NCBI RefSeq assembly: GCF_042263505.1
Contig: NZ_JBHKFI010000002.1
Location: 349,352-413,351, forward strand
Origin: Bacillus_BE sp042263505
Lineage (GTDB): Bacteria; Bacillota; Bacilli; Bacillales; Cytobacillaceae
DNA: 64,000 nucleotides
Direction of reading: 5' to 3'
Shown here: piece after piece, positions 23,459 to 31,351 of the stretch
Layout of the letters: each line of letters begins with the position of its first letter
Numbering within the stretch: position 1 is the stretch's first letter
The notes under the pieces: model-generated
Told to the model about the DNA's origin: nothing
Database searches by the model: none
The model's input: only the letters and a program-made list of their open reading frames with translations
Position numbers and translations under genes: made by a program

Positions 23459-24826
23459 TTATCTTCCGAAATTTCCTCTTAAGATCCCCCATCTTTTTTG
23501 AATCATGACTAAACGACTGGCGAGGCAAATAGCCCCAACTGCCAAACCTGTGATTAAGCCAATCCAGAACCCAAAAGCACCCCAATCCGAGTAATTTCCT
23601 AAATAATATCCTAATGGTAATCCAATTACCCAATAGGAAACGAGGGACATGACAAAAGTGATATTAACATCCTTATATCCTCTTAGAGATCCTTGTACAG
23701 GTGCCTGAATCGCATCTGAAAGTTGGAAGAATAAGGCATATAGTAAAAAGTCAGCGGTTAATTTTATGACCTCTGGATCTGTTGAATAGATACCAGCAAT
23801 CTGATGACGAAATCCAACGAGTATAAGACCGTTTATAATCGCTAAGCTTATGGCTAAAAGAACCCCAAGCCAACTGTATTGCTTCGCATCCAGGTACCGT
23901 TTTGCCCCAACTTCAAAACCGACGACAATCGTTAGTGCCATGGAAATACTTAAGGGGATCATGTATAAAAGGGAAGCAAAGTTCATGGCTGATTGATGAG
24001 AGGCAATCGTAACAGTATCAAAATGACTCATTAATAAGGTAACCGCTGAGAAAATACTTGTTTCAAAAAAGATGGACAGACCAATTGGAATCCCTATTTT
24101 CAAAATTTCAGCCCATTTTCTGAAAGAAACCTTAAAGAATTTCTCGAATATTTGAAATGCTGAAAAGGGATGATTGTATTTTATGATGAAAAACGAGATA
24201 AACGTGATAATCCAATAGGTAATCGCTGTGGCGTAGCCTGCTCCAACGCCTCCAAAAGCGGGAAATCCGATTTTCCCGAAAATCAATAAATAGTTAAATA
24301 ATAAGTTAACAGGAAGTGCAGATAAGGTAATCAGCATCGATACCTTTGTTTTTCCCAAAGCATCAATAAAGGAACGCTGCACTTGAAACATAAATAGGGG
24401 AATCATGCCAAAGCTTAATGCCACCAAATAGTCATGAGCGATATTTTGAACCTTTATGTTCAGATTCATATGGTTAAGGATTGAATTTAGGAATATTGCT
24501 CCCAAAATAATGACAACAATGGCCATGATAATAGATAAATATAAACCTTGGATAATATGAAAAGCGACTTGTTTTTCTTTTTTTCCGCCAATAAGTTGAG
24601 CGACTATGGGGGTGATGGCAACCAGTATTCCACTTAACCCCGTATAGACGGCAACCCAAATAGAAGAACCAATGGCTACACCCGCCAAATCATTTGCACT
24701 AAAATGACCGGACATGGTCGTATCAAAAAAGTTCATGGAAAACATCCCGACTTGCGTTATAAATATAGGAATAACGATAATTAATAATTGTTTTATTTTT
24801 TCTTTGAAATTTGTTGTTTGCTGCAT
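23459..24826 (-). CDS. MATE-family multidrug/cation antiporter
   Basis: 455 residues with about 12 hydrophobic segments in two similar halves, the usual MATE layout and length. N-terminal half: IVIPIFITQVGMFSMNFFDT and the region GLSGILVAITPIVAQLIGG; second half: FFETSIFSAVTLLMSHFD, typical of NorM-type exporters. These use Na+ or H+ to export cationic drugs. ATG at 24826 with AGAGG upstream. It is monocistronic, convergent with the SDR gene and its terminator. Substrate not predictable. Confidence 0.92.
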   Translation of the reverse strand: MQQTTNFKEKIKQLLIIVIPIFITQVGMFSMNFFDTTMSGHFSANDLAGVAIGSSIWVAVYTGLSGILVAITPIVAQLIGGKKEKQVAFHIIQGLYLSIIMAIVVIILGAIFLNSILNHMNLNIKVQNIAHDYLVALSFGMIPLFMFQVQRSFIDALGKTKVSMLITLSALPVNLLFNYLLIFGKIGFPAFGGVGAGYATAITYWIITFISFFIIKYNHPFSAFQIFEKFFKVSFRKWAEILKIGIPIGLSIFFETSIFSAVTLLMSHFDTVTIASHQSAMNFASLLYMIPLSISMALTIVVGFEVGAKRYLDAKQYSWLGVLLAISLAIINGLILVGFRHQIAGIYSTDPEVIKLTADFLLYALFFQLSDAIQAPVQGSLRGYKDVNITFVMSLVSYWVIGLPLGYYLGNYSDWGAFGFWIGLITGLAVGAICLASRLVMIQKRWGILRGNFGR

Positions 24827-24986
24827 AATAGAACCTCTTCTAGTAAGTTGGTGTTGATTAATGTATTATAGCATAATGATTTTTTCTTTATTATAGGATT
24901 CTTTTCAAACGTATCTATTAACTGTCATGTTTTCTTTTCTACAGCATATGATTTATGGACGAGTATTATAAAAGGGGACATGTTGC

Positions 24987-25097
24987 ATGGCTTATCCGGG
25001 ATCTAAAGGGTGGTATGTTCAGAAATTAAAAGAGTTAGGAGTATCCAAGCATCCAGTAGATCGGAAAAAACTAGAGTTATATAAAACTTATATTTAG
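24987..25097 (+). CDS. yflJ: YflJ-family small protein (DUF2639)
   Basis: 36 residues, starting MAYPGSKGWYVQKLKELG and ending LELYKTYI. It matches the conserved start and helix of YflJ/DUF2639 peptides of Bacillus. The ATG at 24987 follows AAAGGGG at good spacing. Function unknown; found in spore-formers. It ends before the bidirectional terminator at 25143. Confidence 0.8.
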   Translation: MAYPGSKGWYVQKLKELGVSKHPVDRKKLELYKTYI

Positions 25098-25142
25098 AAA
25101 TAGCTAACCCGCATGAATTATGAGCAAAATAGCAAAAAATAC

Positions 25143-25170
25143 CCCACGAAGGAATATCGTGGGGATTTTT
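25143..25170. terminator. Bidirectional terminator
   Basis: CCCCACGA/TCGTGGGG stem (25143-25150 with 25158-25165), with TTTTT on the right and AAAAAATA on the left. It ends yflJ and the convergent GNAT gene. Confidence 0.85.
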
Positions 25171-25729
25171 AGGCATTAAGTAAATGAGAATCTCCTTGTT
25201 GGTCAGACTCTGAGCGAAGAACATGTAAGGTGTATAAATCTTTAGGAATTTCGAATAAATGATAGATGTCTCCTTCAGCGTTTAACTGATCGTAAATGGA
25301 TTTTCTTGTTTCGTTTGCTTGAGCGACATATGGTAGTTTCTCGGCAGCCTTTTGTGAACGGATATTGACTTTACGTATTCGCATAAACACAGTTTCAATG
25401 CCCAATTCATAGAAAAGCTCATTGAAAAATAGCTCTTTTGCGATCTTATTATAGCCTTTTCCGTGATATTCCTTGCCCAGCCATGTTCCTAGAAAGCCAG
25501 ACCCATTTTTAATATCGAATAGGCTAATCGTACCAATGGGGGTCTCCCATTCATCTAAAATTGTTCTAGATATTAATTCTCCACGTTCTTCTGCTTCAAT
25601 TGTTTGTTTAGTCATAAATAGAAATTCTTCATACGAACTAGCTTTTTGGCGCACAAAAGGGAAGACATCTGGGTGCGTAATTAGTTCATACAAAGAGTGG
25701 CAATCCTGGAGATCGCGTTTCTTGAGCAT
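25169..25729 (-). CDS. GNAT-family N-acetyltransferase
   Basis: 186 residues from the ATG at 25729, preceded by AGGAGGG. The open frame extends to 25840 but runs through a tRNA-like sequence, so the shorter start is right. RimJ/RimL-like GNAT layout: LKKRDLQDCHSLYELI at the N-terminus, IGTISLFDI, acetyl-CoA loop LGKEYHGKGYNKIAK and VNIRSQKAAEKLPY. It probably acetylates a protein N-terminus or small amine; substrate unknown. The C-terminal 35 residues are an unusual polar extension. Confidence 0.85.
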   Translation of the reverse strand: MLKKRDLQDCHSLYELITHPDVFPFVRQKASSYEEFLFMTKQTIEAEERGELISRTILDEWETPIGTISLFDIKNGSGFLGTWLGKEYHGKGYNKIAKELFFNELFYELGIETVFMRIRKVNIRSQKAAEKLPYVAQANETRKSIYDQLNAEGDIYHLFEIPKDLYTLHVLRSESDQQGDSHLLNA

Positions 25730-25781
25730 ATGAATCCCTCCTATGAAGGGCAGTCCGATTTTGTGTTTGGAATGCTCTGAA

Positions 25782-25880
25782 CCACCCTCGAAATTTTTTG
25801 TAATGTAGCTAAAAAATTTCGGGGTGGGAATCGAACCCACTAGAACCAGTTTTGCTGGTGGCGCACCATTTGCCTTCCCA
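25782..25880 (-). other. tRNA-like 3' half followed by a long hairpin
   Basis: On the minus strand, a canonical T-arm GTGGGTTCGATTCCCAC (25840-25824) follows an ACCAG/CTGGT stem and a D-arm-like GGCAAATGGTGCGCC. No 5' acceptor strand complementary to CCCCGAA is found, and the middle stem has a five-base loop, so it is not a functional tRNA by standard rules. Immediately after, AAAAAATTTCGGGGTGG and CCACCCTCGAAATTTTTT form a long inverted repeat. It may be a decayed tRNA gene or an attachment-site relic. Confidence 0.4.
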
Positions 25881-26033
25881 ATAACTTTGATATTCCGTTT
25901 TGGTAAAAAATTTTATCATAAAATAATTCTTTTATTAAGGTATAATACTAAAAAATCGCTAAAAAGAAAATAGGTTTATGAGATATTTTATTAAAATTTA
26001 ATGTTATTTTCCTAACTATTTTTCTACAGAATC

Positions 26034-27179
26034 CTACATTTCCTCAAATACGATTTCGCCGTTTATCATCGTCCAAATTGGTTTTCCAGAAAAATGAAAT
26101 GGATGTTTATTCCAGAGAACTAAATCAGCATCCTTTCCTTCCTCAATACTTCCTAATTGTGAGTCAATTCCTAGGTTTTTGGCGGCTAGGATCGTTATTC
26201 CTTCAATTGCCTTTTGTTCTGACAGCCCTTCACGAGCCGCGATCGCAGCAGAAATATTTAAATATTGGATGGGAACATAGGGATGATCCGTTGTAATCGA
26301 TACTTCCATGCCATGATTGGTTAATGCCTGATACGTTTTCCAGGTTTTATTCTTTAATTCTACTTTGGAGCGTCTAGTTAATGTTGGACCAACAGAAACC
26401 TTCAACTGATAAGGAGATAATTCTTCGGCAATTAAATGCCCTTCGGTACAATGCTCTATTCGAAGATCTAGCTGAAATTCATCTGCTAGACGGATGGCTG
26501 AAATGATATCATCTGCTCGGTGTGCATGTGCTCTAACAGGAATGTCACGGTTAAGGGCTGCGACGATTGGAGCTAGCTTGAGAGATTCAGGGTTCTCTGC
26601 ATTCTTTCCCTCATAAAAGGCTTCCCTTAACATACCCATGATTCCCATTCTTGTCATGGAATCACTGTTTCCGTTGCTATGAATTCTTTTTGGATTTTCC
26701 CCAAAGGCAATTTTCAGTCCTGCCGTTTCTCTAACAAGCATTTTTTGAATATTTTTGCCCTGTGTTTTTATGACGGAAGTGGTTCCACCGATGACATTCG
26801 CACTTCCGGGCATGACGTGGACGGTTGTTACACCGTATTTGACAGCGTCAGAAAAAGCGGGATCTAATGGGTAGACACCGTCAATGGCACGAACATGTGG
26901 ACTCATGGGCCCGATGGTTTCATTGGCGTCATTTCCTGCCCATCCCGTTCCTTCATCATATAACCCTAAATGGGTATGAACATCGATAAAACCGGGGAAA
27001 AGAAGTTTATGATTACAATCAATTATTTTTAGCTGGGCAATCGCATCCAAGCTAAAGGATGTGGTGATTTGGGGACCGATTTTTTTAATCTTTCCATTTT
27101 CAATAAAAACATCACAGTGATGAATCGGATTAGAGGTGATTGGATACACGTTTGCATTTTTTAATAAATAGTTTGTCAT
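26034..27179 (-). CDS. Amidohydrolase (imidazolonepropionase-like)
   Basis: 381 residues of the metal-dependent amidohydrolase superfamily. N-terminal beta sandwich ending in FPGFIDVHTHLGL (HxH metal motif, near residue 68), later VRAHAHRADDI and LRIEHCTEG with further metal His, and TTDHPYVP with the Asp, then a GSIEEGKDADLVLW end typical of the family. It probably hydrolyses a cyclic amide or peptide; substrate unknown. ATG at 27179 preceded by AAAGGGG. Monocistronic. Confidence 0.88.
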   Translation of the reverse strand: MTNYLLKNANVYPITSNPIHHCDVFIENGKIKKIGPQITTSFSLDAIAQLKIIDCNHKLLFPGFIDVHTHLGLYDEGTGWAGNDANETIGPMSPHVRAIDGVYPLDPAFSDAVKYGVTTVHVMPGSANVIGGTTSVIKTQGKNIQKMLVRETAGLKIAFGENPKRIHSNGNSDSMTRMGIMGMLREAFYEGKNAENPESLKLAPIVAALNRDIPVRAHAHRADDIISAIRLADEFQLDLRIEHCTEGHLIAEELSPYQLKVSVGPTLTRRSKVELKNKTWKTYQALTNHGMEVSITTDHPYVPIQYLNISAAIAAREGLSEQKAIEGITILAAKNLGIDSQLGSIEEGKDADLVLWNKHPFHFSGKPIWTMINGEIVFEEM

Positions 27180-27245
27180 AGAAACCCCTTTCTATTTAAA
27201 ATAAGTAGGCATTATTACATGTATATGTGATAACTTTACAGCATA

Positions 27246-27270
27246 TTAAAAAACTCGCCAAATTGGCGAG
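27246..27270 (-). terminator. Rho-independent terminator of dedA
   Basis: Perfect stem CTCGCC/GGCGAG (27254-27270); on the minus strand it is followed by TTTTTTAAT. Confidence 0.8.
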
Positions 27271-27291
27271 TGAAAGGGATACAACATAAAA

Positions 27292-27882
27292 TTATTTTTT
27301 TCTTTTTCTTTTTTGCCAAAAGAAGTAAAGGGCAATAAATATGATGGCAATAATTGTAATGGGAAGGACATACGGTCTTGCATATTCTTCAATATCCTTC
27401 CAATGTGTGCCAAGCTGCATTCCTAGAAGTAAAAACAAGACTGTCCAAGGAATTGTGGCACCGACCGTATAGGCAATAAATTTGGATAAAGGCATTTTTG
27501 AAATGCCTGCAGGAATGGAAACAGCTTGTCTAACTACGGGAATAAATCGCGCGGTAAAAACCACGATTGGTCCATACTTTTGAAACCAATATTCTGAGGC
27601 ATCAATATGTCTTTTATGTATTAATAAGAATTTCCCGTATTTATCTAAAAAAGGTCGACCACCAAATAGGCCAATCCAATACAATAGTACTTGGGCAATG
27701 GTAATTCCAATAGTTCCTGCAAGGATAGCACCAAAAAAGTTTATATGACCAAGGCTGACTAAATAACCTCCGTAGCTTAAAACAATTTCACTAGGAATGA
27801 TTTCAATCATTAATCCGAGCGCAATACCCCAATATCCAAGTTGATTTAAGTAATCAAAAATGGATAGTATTAATTCTTTCAA
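27292..27882 (-). CDS. DedA-family membrane protein
   Basis: 196 residues with four to five hydrophobic segments and the DedA core: EIIPSEIVLSYGGYL near residue 28, and FTARFIPVVRQAVSIPAGIS near residue 107. DedA/SNARE-assoc proteins include lipid scramblases that return undecaprenyl phosphate or phosphatidylethanolamine across the membrane. The neighbour upstream on the same strand is UppP, another enzyme of the undecaprenyl cycle, 28 bp away, so co-function in lipid carrier recycling is plausible. ATG at 27882 preceded by AGGAGGATCC. Confidence 0.88.
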   Translation of the reverse strand: MKELILSIFDYLNQLGYWGIALGLMIEIIPSEIVLSYGGYLVSLGHINFFGAILAGTIGITIAQVLLYWIGLFGGRPFLDKYGKFLLIHKRHIDASEYWFQKYGPIVVFTARFIPVVRQAVSIPAGISKMPLSKFIAYTVGATIPWTVLFLLLGMQLGTHWKDIEEYARPYVLPITIIAIIFIALYFFWQKRKRKK

Positions 27883-27910
27883 TGAGGATCCTCCTTTATT
27901 TATGAGTAAT

Positions 27911-28690
27911 TTAAAAGATGCCTGTTAGTTGGAGGGTGAGAATCAGGATTCCTAAGACCCAAACATAGATGGCAAAGATTTTAAGCGATCGTTTTTTCAA
28001 ATAATTAATCATCCAGACAACGGCTAAATAGCCAAAGAAGGCAGAGGATAGGGTCGCTATAAGTAAACTGTTAAAACGTACAGCTTCAACTTGCCCAGAA
28101 TACAATTCACCGAATTGGAGGACAATCCCCCCTGCAATGGCAGGTATGGATAACAAAAATGAAAAAAAAGCAGCTGTTTCACGATCTAGCTTACGAAAAA
28201 GACCGGCTGCAATGGTTAATCCTGAACGTGAAACTGCAGGGAAAATCGCTGCTGCCTGAAAGGAGCCAATATATAAAGCATCCCTATAGCTTAAATCTTC
28301 CATTTTTTTGTGACCACTTTTGACTCCATCAGCACCCCAAAGAATCAGCCCTGTTAATAAAAACTCCCAGCCAATCGTAACACCTGTCTTCGATATCGTA
28401 TCAAATAAGTCATTGAAAAGTAAACCAATAATTACAGCAGGTAATGTCCCGATAACTAATAAGAGGGAAAGCTTTCCAAACGGTTGTTTGATAATTTGGA
28501 GGATTTCCCCTTTGTATACAACAAAAACAGCGATTAAAGTTCCAACATGAAGCATTGTATCTAAGAAAAGACCTGCTTCATCAAGTCCAAATAAATGTCT
28601 TCCTAAATAGAGGTGTCCCGTACTTGAGATGGGCAAAAACTCCGTTAAACCTTGAATAATCCCGAGGATGAACGCTTCAAAATTTGACAT
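27911..28690 (-). CDS. uppP: Undecaprenyl-diphosphatase UppP (BacA)
   Basis: About 259 residues from the ATG at 28690; in-frame ATGs at 28699/28702 and a TTG at 28693 are alternatives, because AAGGA ends at 28703. Conserved motifs: GIIQGLTEFLPISSTGHL near the N-terminus and the phosphate-binding PAVSRSGLTIAAG near the middle, with about eight membrane segments. It dephosphorylates undecaprenyl pyrophosphate to recycle the peptidoglycan carrier and confers bacitracin tolerance. The open frame to 28930 is unlike the family and is not used. Confidence 0.92.
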   Translation of the reverse strand: MSNFEAFILGIIQGLTEFLPISSTGHLYLGRHLFGLDEAGLFLDTMLHVGTLIAVFVVYKGEILQIIKQPFGKLSLLLVIGTLPAVIIGLLFNDLFDTISKTGVTIGWEFLLTGLILWGADGVKSGHKKMEDLSYRDALYIGSFQAAAIFPAVSRSGLTIAAGLFRKLDRETAAFFSFLLSIPAIAGGIVLQFGELYSGQVEAVRFNSLLIATLSSAFFGYLAVVWMINYLKKRSLKIFAIYVWVLGILILTLQLTGIF

Positions 28691-28923
28691 CAAACTCATC
28701 ATTCCTTTTTCGTGTCTCTTATTAAAAATGTATTCAGTTTGTCCTAAACAAGAACAAAAAAGGATGAAATACCATTGAATTAGAAAAAATGAGAAAAAGG
28801 AAATAAGTTGTTTGCCTGTAGACGGCAAAAGGAAAGTAGAATTGAGAGAAGTTGAAACTTTTTCTTCAGCCAATCGTAAAATAGCCATAAGGCAAGCAAT
28901 TATCAAATTAGGGGGAAAGAAAA

Positions 28924-29247
28924 ATGCCATCTCAAGATGAAAGAATATTGGCCGCTGCCATTTATGGTATAAGTTTTTTTACCGTTTTTATAGGACCGCT
29001 CATTATTTGGTTAATAAAAAGAAACGACTCTGCATTTGTTGATTATCACGGAAAAGAATATTTAAACTTTCTGATCTCTTATGCAGTCTATTCGATTATT
29101 AGTGTCGTTTTAATGCTTGTTCTAATTGGCTTCCTATTAATTTGGGTTGTGGGAGTATTAGGATTTATTTTTACCATCATCGCCGCAGTCAAAGCCTATG
29201 ACGGTCAAGCCTATCGTTTTCCATTCATCTTCCGCATCATCCGCTAA
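28924..29247 (+). CDS. DUF4870 membrane protein
   Basis: 107 residues with three hydrophobic segments (about 10-32, 48-72, 73-92). The sequence ends VDYHGKEYLNFLISYAVYS then YDGQAYRFPFIFRIIR, as in DUF4870/Tic20-like proteins. ATG at 28924 preceded by AGGGGGAAAG. Divergent from uppP. Function unknown; the family is widespread in Bacillus. Confidence 0.8.
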   Translation: MPSQDERILAAAIYGISFFTVFIGPLIIWLIKRNDSAFVDYHGKEYLNFLISYAVYSIISVVLMLVLIGFLLIWVVGVLGFIFTIIAAVKAYDGQAYRFPFIFRIIR

Positions 29248-29330
29248 AAGCACGGGCATGGGGACGGTTCTATTTCTTTCTTTCGATAATAGAATATTTA
29301 ATAGGATTTTCTTCATAAGGAGAATAAATC

Positions 29331-30113
29331 ATGAATATTCGTCAATATTATCGTCAGTCAGCGGTGATGTCATTAAACGCTAGTCTTATTTCTTTAGTTC
29401 CCATCATTCTAATAGTGATAGGATTTTCTCTTTTTCCATCCGGATTATTACTGATTCTTTCTTCCATTCCTTTTTTTATTTACAGTTTCATTTGTTTTCA
29501 AAACTATCAATTACAGAATAAACGATTTGAAGAGACGATGGATTTCGGTGAAATGGATGATCCTGCTGAAGTATTGGATCAGTCTCAATGGTTCATTGCC
29601 TTTTTGCCAGCACCATCTTTACGAATGGTTTTATTTGAGCCAAAAGGAAGGATGGTAGGTGAAATTAAGGATATCCAGTTTTGGAAGATTCGCTGGTTTT
29701 TACCATATTGGATTGATCGATTTATTCCGAAAAAATATGGAGTCTACAACCATCAGCAGCAATTTATCGGAAAGATTCTGATAAAAAAAAGGAAAATTCA
29801 ATTATGGAAGCCTCAAGAGGAATTTTCCGCTAATTTGTACTGCACCGACTACAATGGCAAAAAGGAAAGCTGGTCCTTTGAGGAAAAAATTTTTTCCACT
29901 CATAAGGAATGGCTTCTCACAGATGTACGCTATCAAGTGGAGCATTTAGGGGAAGTGGCAAGGTTAAAGAAGGGATGGATGCCCAAAGGATGCGAAAAAT
30001 ATTTTAAGGATGCAAACACACCCATCTTTTCAATGCAAAAAGAGCTGAAAAAAGAGGACAAACTCATTCTTTTAGGGCTATTGGTAAGATTTTATTGTTA
30101 TCGTGAACATTAA
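29331..30113 (+). CDS. Membrane protein of unknown function
   Basis: 260 residues, ATG at 29331 after AAGGAGAA. Two adjacent N-terminal hydrophobic segments (about 14-36 and 40-60), then a soluble beta-rich region with PAPSLRMVLFEPKGRMVGEI and KKYGVYNHQQQFIGKILIKK, resembling tubby-C/LURP-like beta strands used in lipid-bound proteins. It lies 83 bp after the DUF4870 gene and before a terminator, so the two may form a unit. No function assigned. Confidence 0.7.
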   Translation: MNIRQYYRQSAVMSLNASLISLVPIILIVIGFSLFPSGLLLILSSIPFFIYSFICFQNYQLQNKRFEETMDFGEMDDPAEVLDQSQWFIAFLPAPSLRMVLFEPKGRMVGEIKDIQFWKIRWFLPYWIDRFIPKKYGVYNHQQQFIGKILIKKRKIQLWKPQEEFSANLYCTDYNGKKESWSFEEKIFSTHKEWLLTDVRYQVEHLGEVARLKKGWMPKGCEKYFKDANTPIFSMQKELKKEDKLILLGLLVRFYCYREH

Positions 30114-30141
30114 GCAAATGAACTTCTAAATATATGGAATA

Positions 30142-30168
30142 AAGCTCAGCAGATTGTTGAGCTTTTCT
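30142..30168 (+). terminator. Rho-independent terminator
   Basis: AAGCTCA/TGAGCTT stem with nine-base loop, then TTTTCTTC. Confidence 0.7.
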
Positions 30169-30316
30169 TCTACCAGTTCGTATTTTCATGTTGCATGCTA
30201 TAAGCTTTTATTGAACAATTTAAAAAAATATGGCACCATTAATGATACAAATATATGAAGATTAATCCCTGAAAGATAAGGGTTATATCCTTCAGGAATG
30301 GTTGGAGGTTATCAAG

Positions 30317-31300
30317 TTGCAGTTGAAATTAACAAAATGCCATGGTTCAGGTAATGATTTTTTTATCATTGACGAAATCACAAATGATTATAGGTTTTCG
30401 GAAATGGAACGTGCTGAGTTAGCAAAAGCTTTATGCAATCGTGAAACGGATTTAGGGGCTGATGGAATTCTCTATATTTTAAAAAGTGATCATGCCGATG
30501 GACGGATGAGGGTGTTTAATGAAGATGGGTCAGAAGCATCAATGTGTGGGAATGGTTTGCGCTGTGTTGCCCGCTATGTTTGTGAGCTGCTTGGGAAAGA
30601 ATCGGCTCTAATTGAGACGATGAAAGCGGATCTTGAAGTGAAAAGAGAAAAGGATATTTATCCTGATATTCCAACTTATCTGGTGGAAATTTCGCCCGTT
30701 TCCTTCCAATTAAAGGATCTACCATTAAACTTTGAGCAAGATACTTTAATAAATGAAAAGATTCCTAATCTGTCAGAGAAATTAACCTTTACAGCATTAG
30801 CGGTTCCTAATCCACATCTGATTTCAATCGTTCAATCAAAAGAAATTCATTCAGATACGCAAAAGCATCTTAGCGAGTATGTAAATGGACCAAATGAGTT
30901 TTTTCCTGATGGAGTGAATGTCAGCTTTGTTAAGTCATTAGATAAAGGTCATATTTATGTTAGAACATTTGAAAGAGGGGTTGGGTTTACGAATGCTTGT
31001 GGGACGGCGATGTCTGCCTCAAGCCTTGTAACCTGTCTACAAGGGATAAATGATTTAGAAAATGCCATCCAAGTCCATAATAATGGGGGAAAGGTCTGCT
31101 GCGTTGTTCATAAAAATAAGGATCAATATAAAATTGATTTAATTGGAAATGCGACCTATGTGTATCAAACGGAAGTGACCCTTGATTTAAAAGATCCTCA
31201 ATCTTTTAAGATTGGAGAAAAAGATCTATATCTTGCTGAGGAAAAGCAGTATGCTAATCTCCAAGCTGAGGTGCAGGCTTTCCTTTCACAGTATCTATAA
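30317..31300 (+). CDS. dapF: Diaminopimelate epimerase-like protein (atypical DapF)
   Basis: 327 residues from the TTG at 30317, eight bases after GGAGG. Two DapF halves carry the paired catalytic Cys: ASMCGNGLRCVARY (first) and FTNACGTAMSAS (second). KCHGSGNDFFIID starts the fold. Differences from typical DapF: it is about 45 residues longer, the usual GET before the second Cys reads GFT, and ACG(T/S)G reads ACGTA. It could be DapF of a divergent subgroup or a racemase for another amino acid. A hairpin-like CCTGAA...TTCAGG precedes the gene. Confidence 0.75.
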   Translation: MQLKLTKCHGSGNDFFIIDEITNDYRFSEMERAELAKALCNRETDLGADGILYILKSDHADGRMRVFNEDGSEASMCGNGLRCVARYVCELLGKESALIETMKADLEVKREKDIYPDIPTYLVEISPVSFQLKDLPLNFEQDTLINEKIPNLSEKLTFTALAVPNPHLISIVQSKEIHSDTQKHLSEYVNGPNEFFPDGVNVSFVKSLDKGHIYVRTFERGVGFTNACGTAMSASSLVTCLQGINDLENAIQVHNNGGKVCCVVHKNKDQYKIDLIGNATYVYQTEVTLDLKDPQSFKIGEKDLYLAEEKQYANLQAEVQAFLSQYL

Positions 31301-31311
31301 AGGAATTTTAG

Positions 31312-31351
31312 AAAATAGCCGATTCTCCACTCGAATCGGCTATTTTTTTGC
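31312..31351. terminator. Bidirectional terminator between dapF and ligD
   Basis: AATAGCCGATTC/GAATCGGCTATT stem with a seven-base loop and TTTTTT after it; A-rich on the left, so both convergent genes can be served. Confidence 0.85.

Noticed and set aside
25730..25840. N-terminal extension of the GNAT acetyltransferase
   Set aside because: The codons translate the tRNA-like T-arm and hairpin; a strong AGGAGGG site supports the start at 25729.
28691..28930. N-terminal extension of UppP
   Set aside because: The added 80 residues do not occur in the UppP family and would cross the promoter region shared with the divergent gene.
30230..30300. Lysine riboswitch before dapF
   Set aside because: Only one short CCTGAA/TTCAGG hairpin is present; the leader is far too short for the five-helix L-box.
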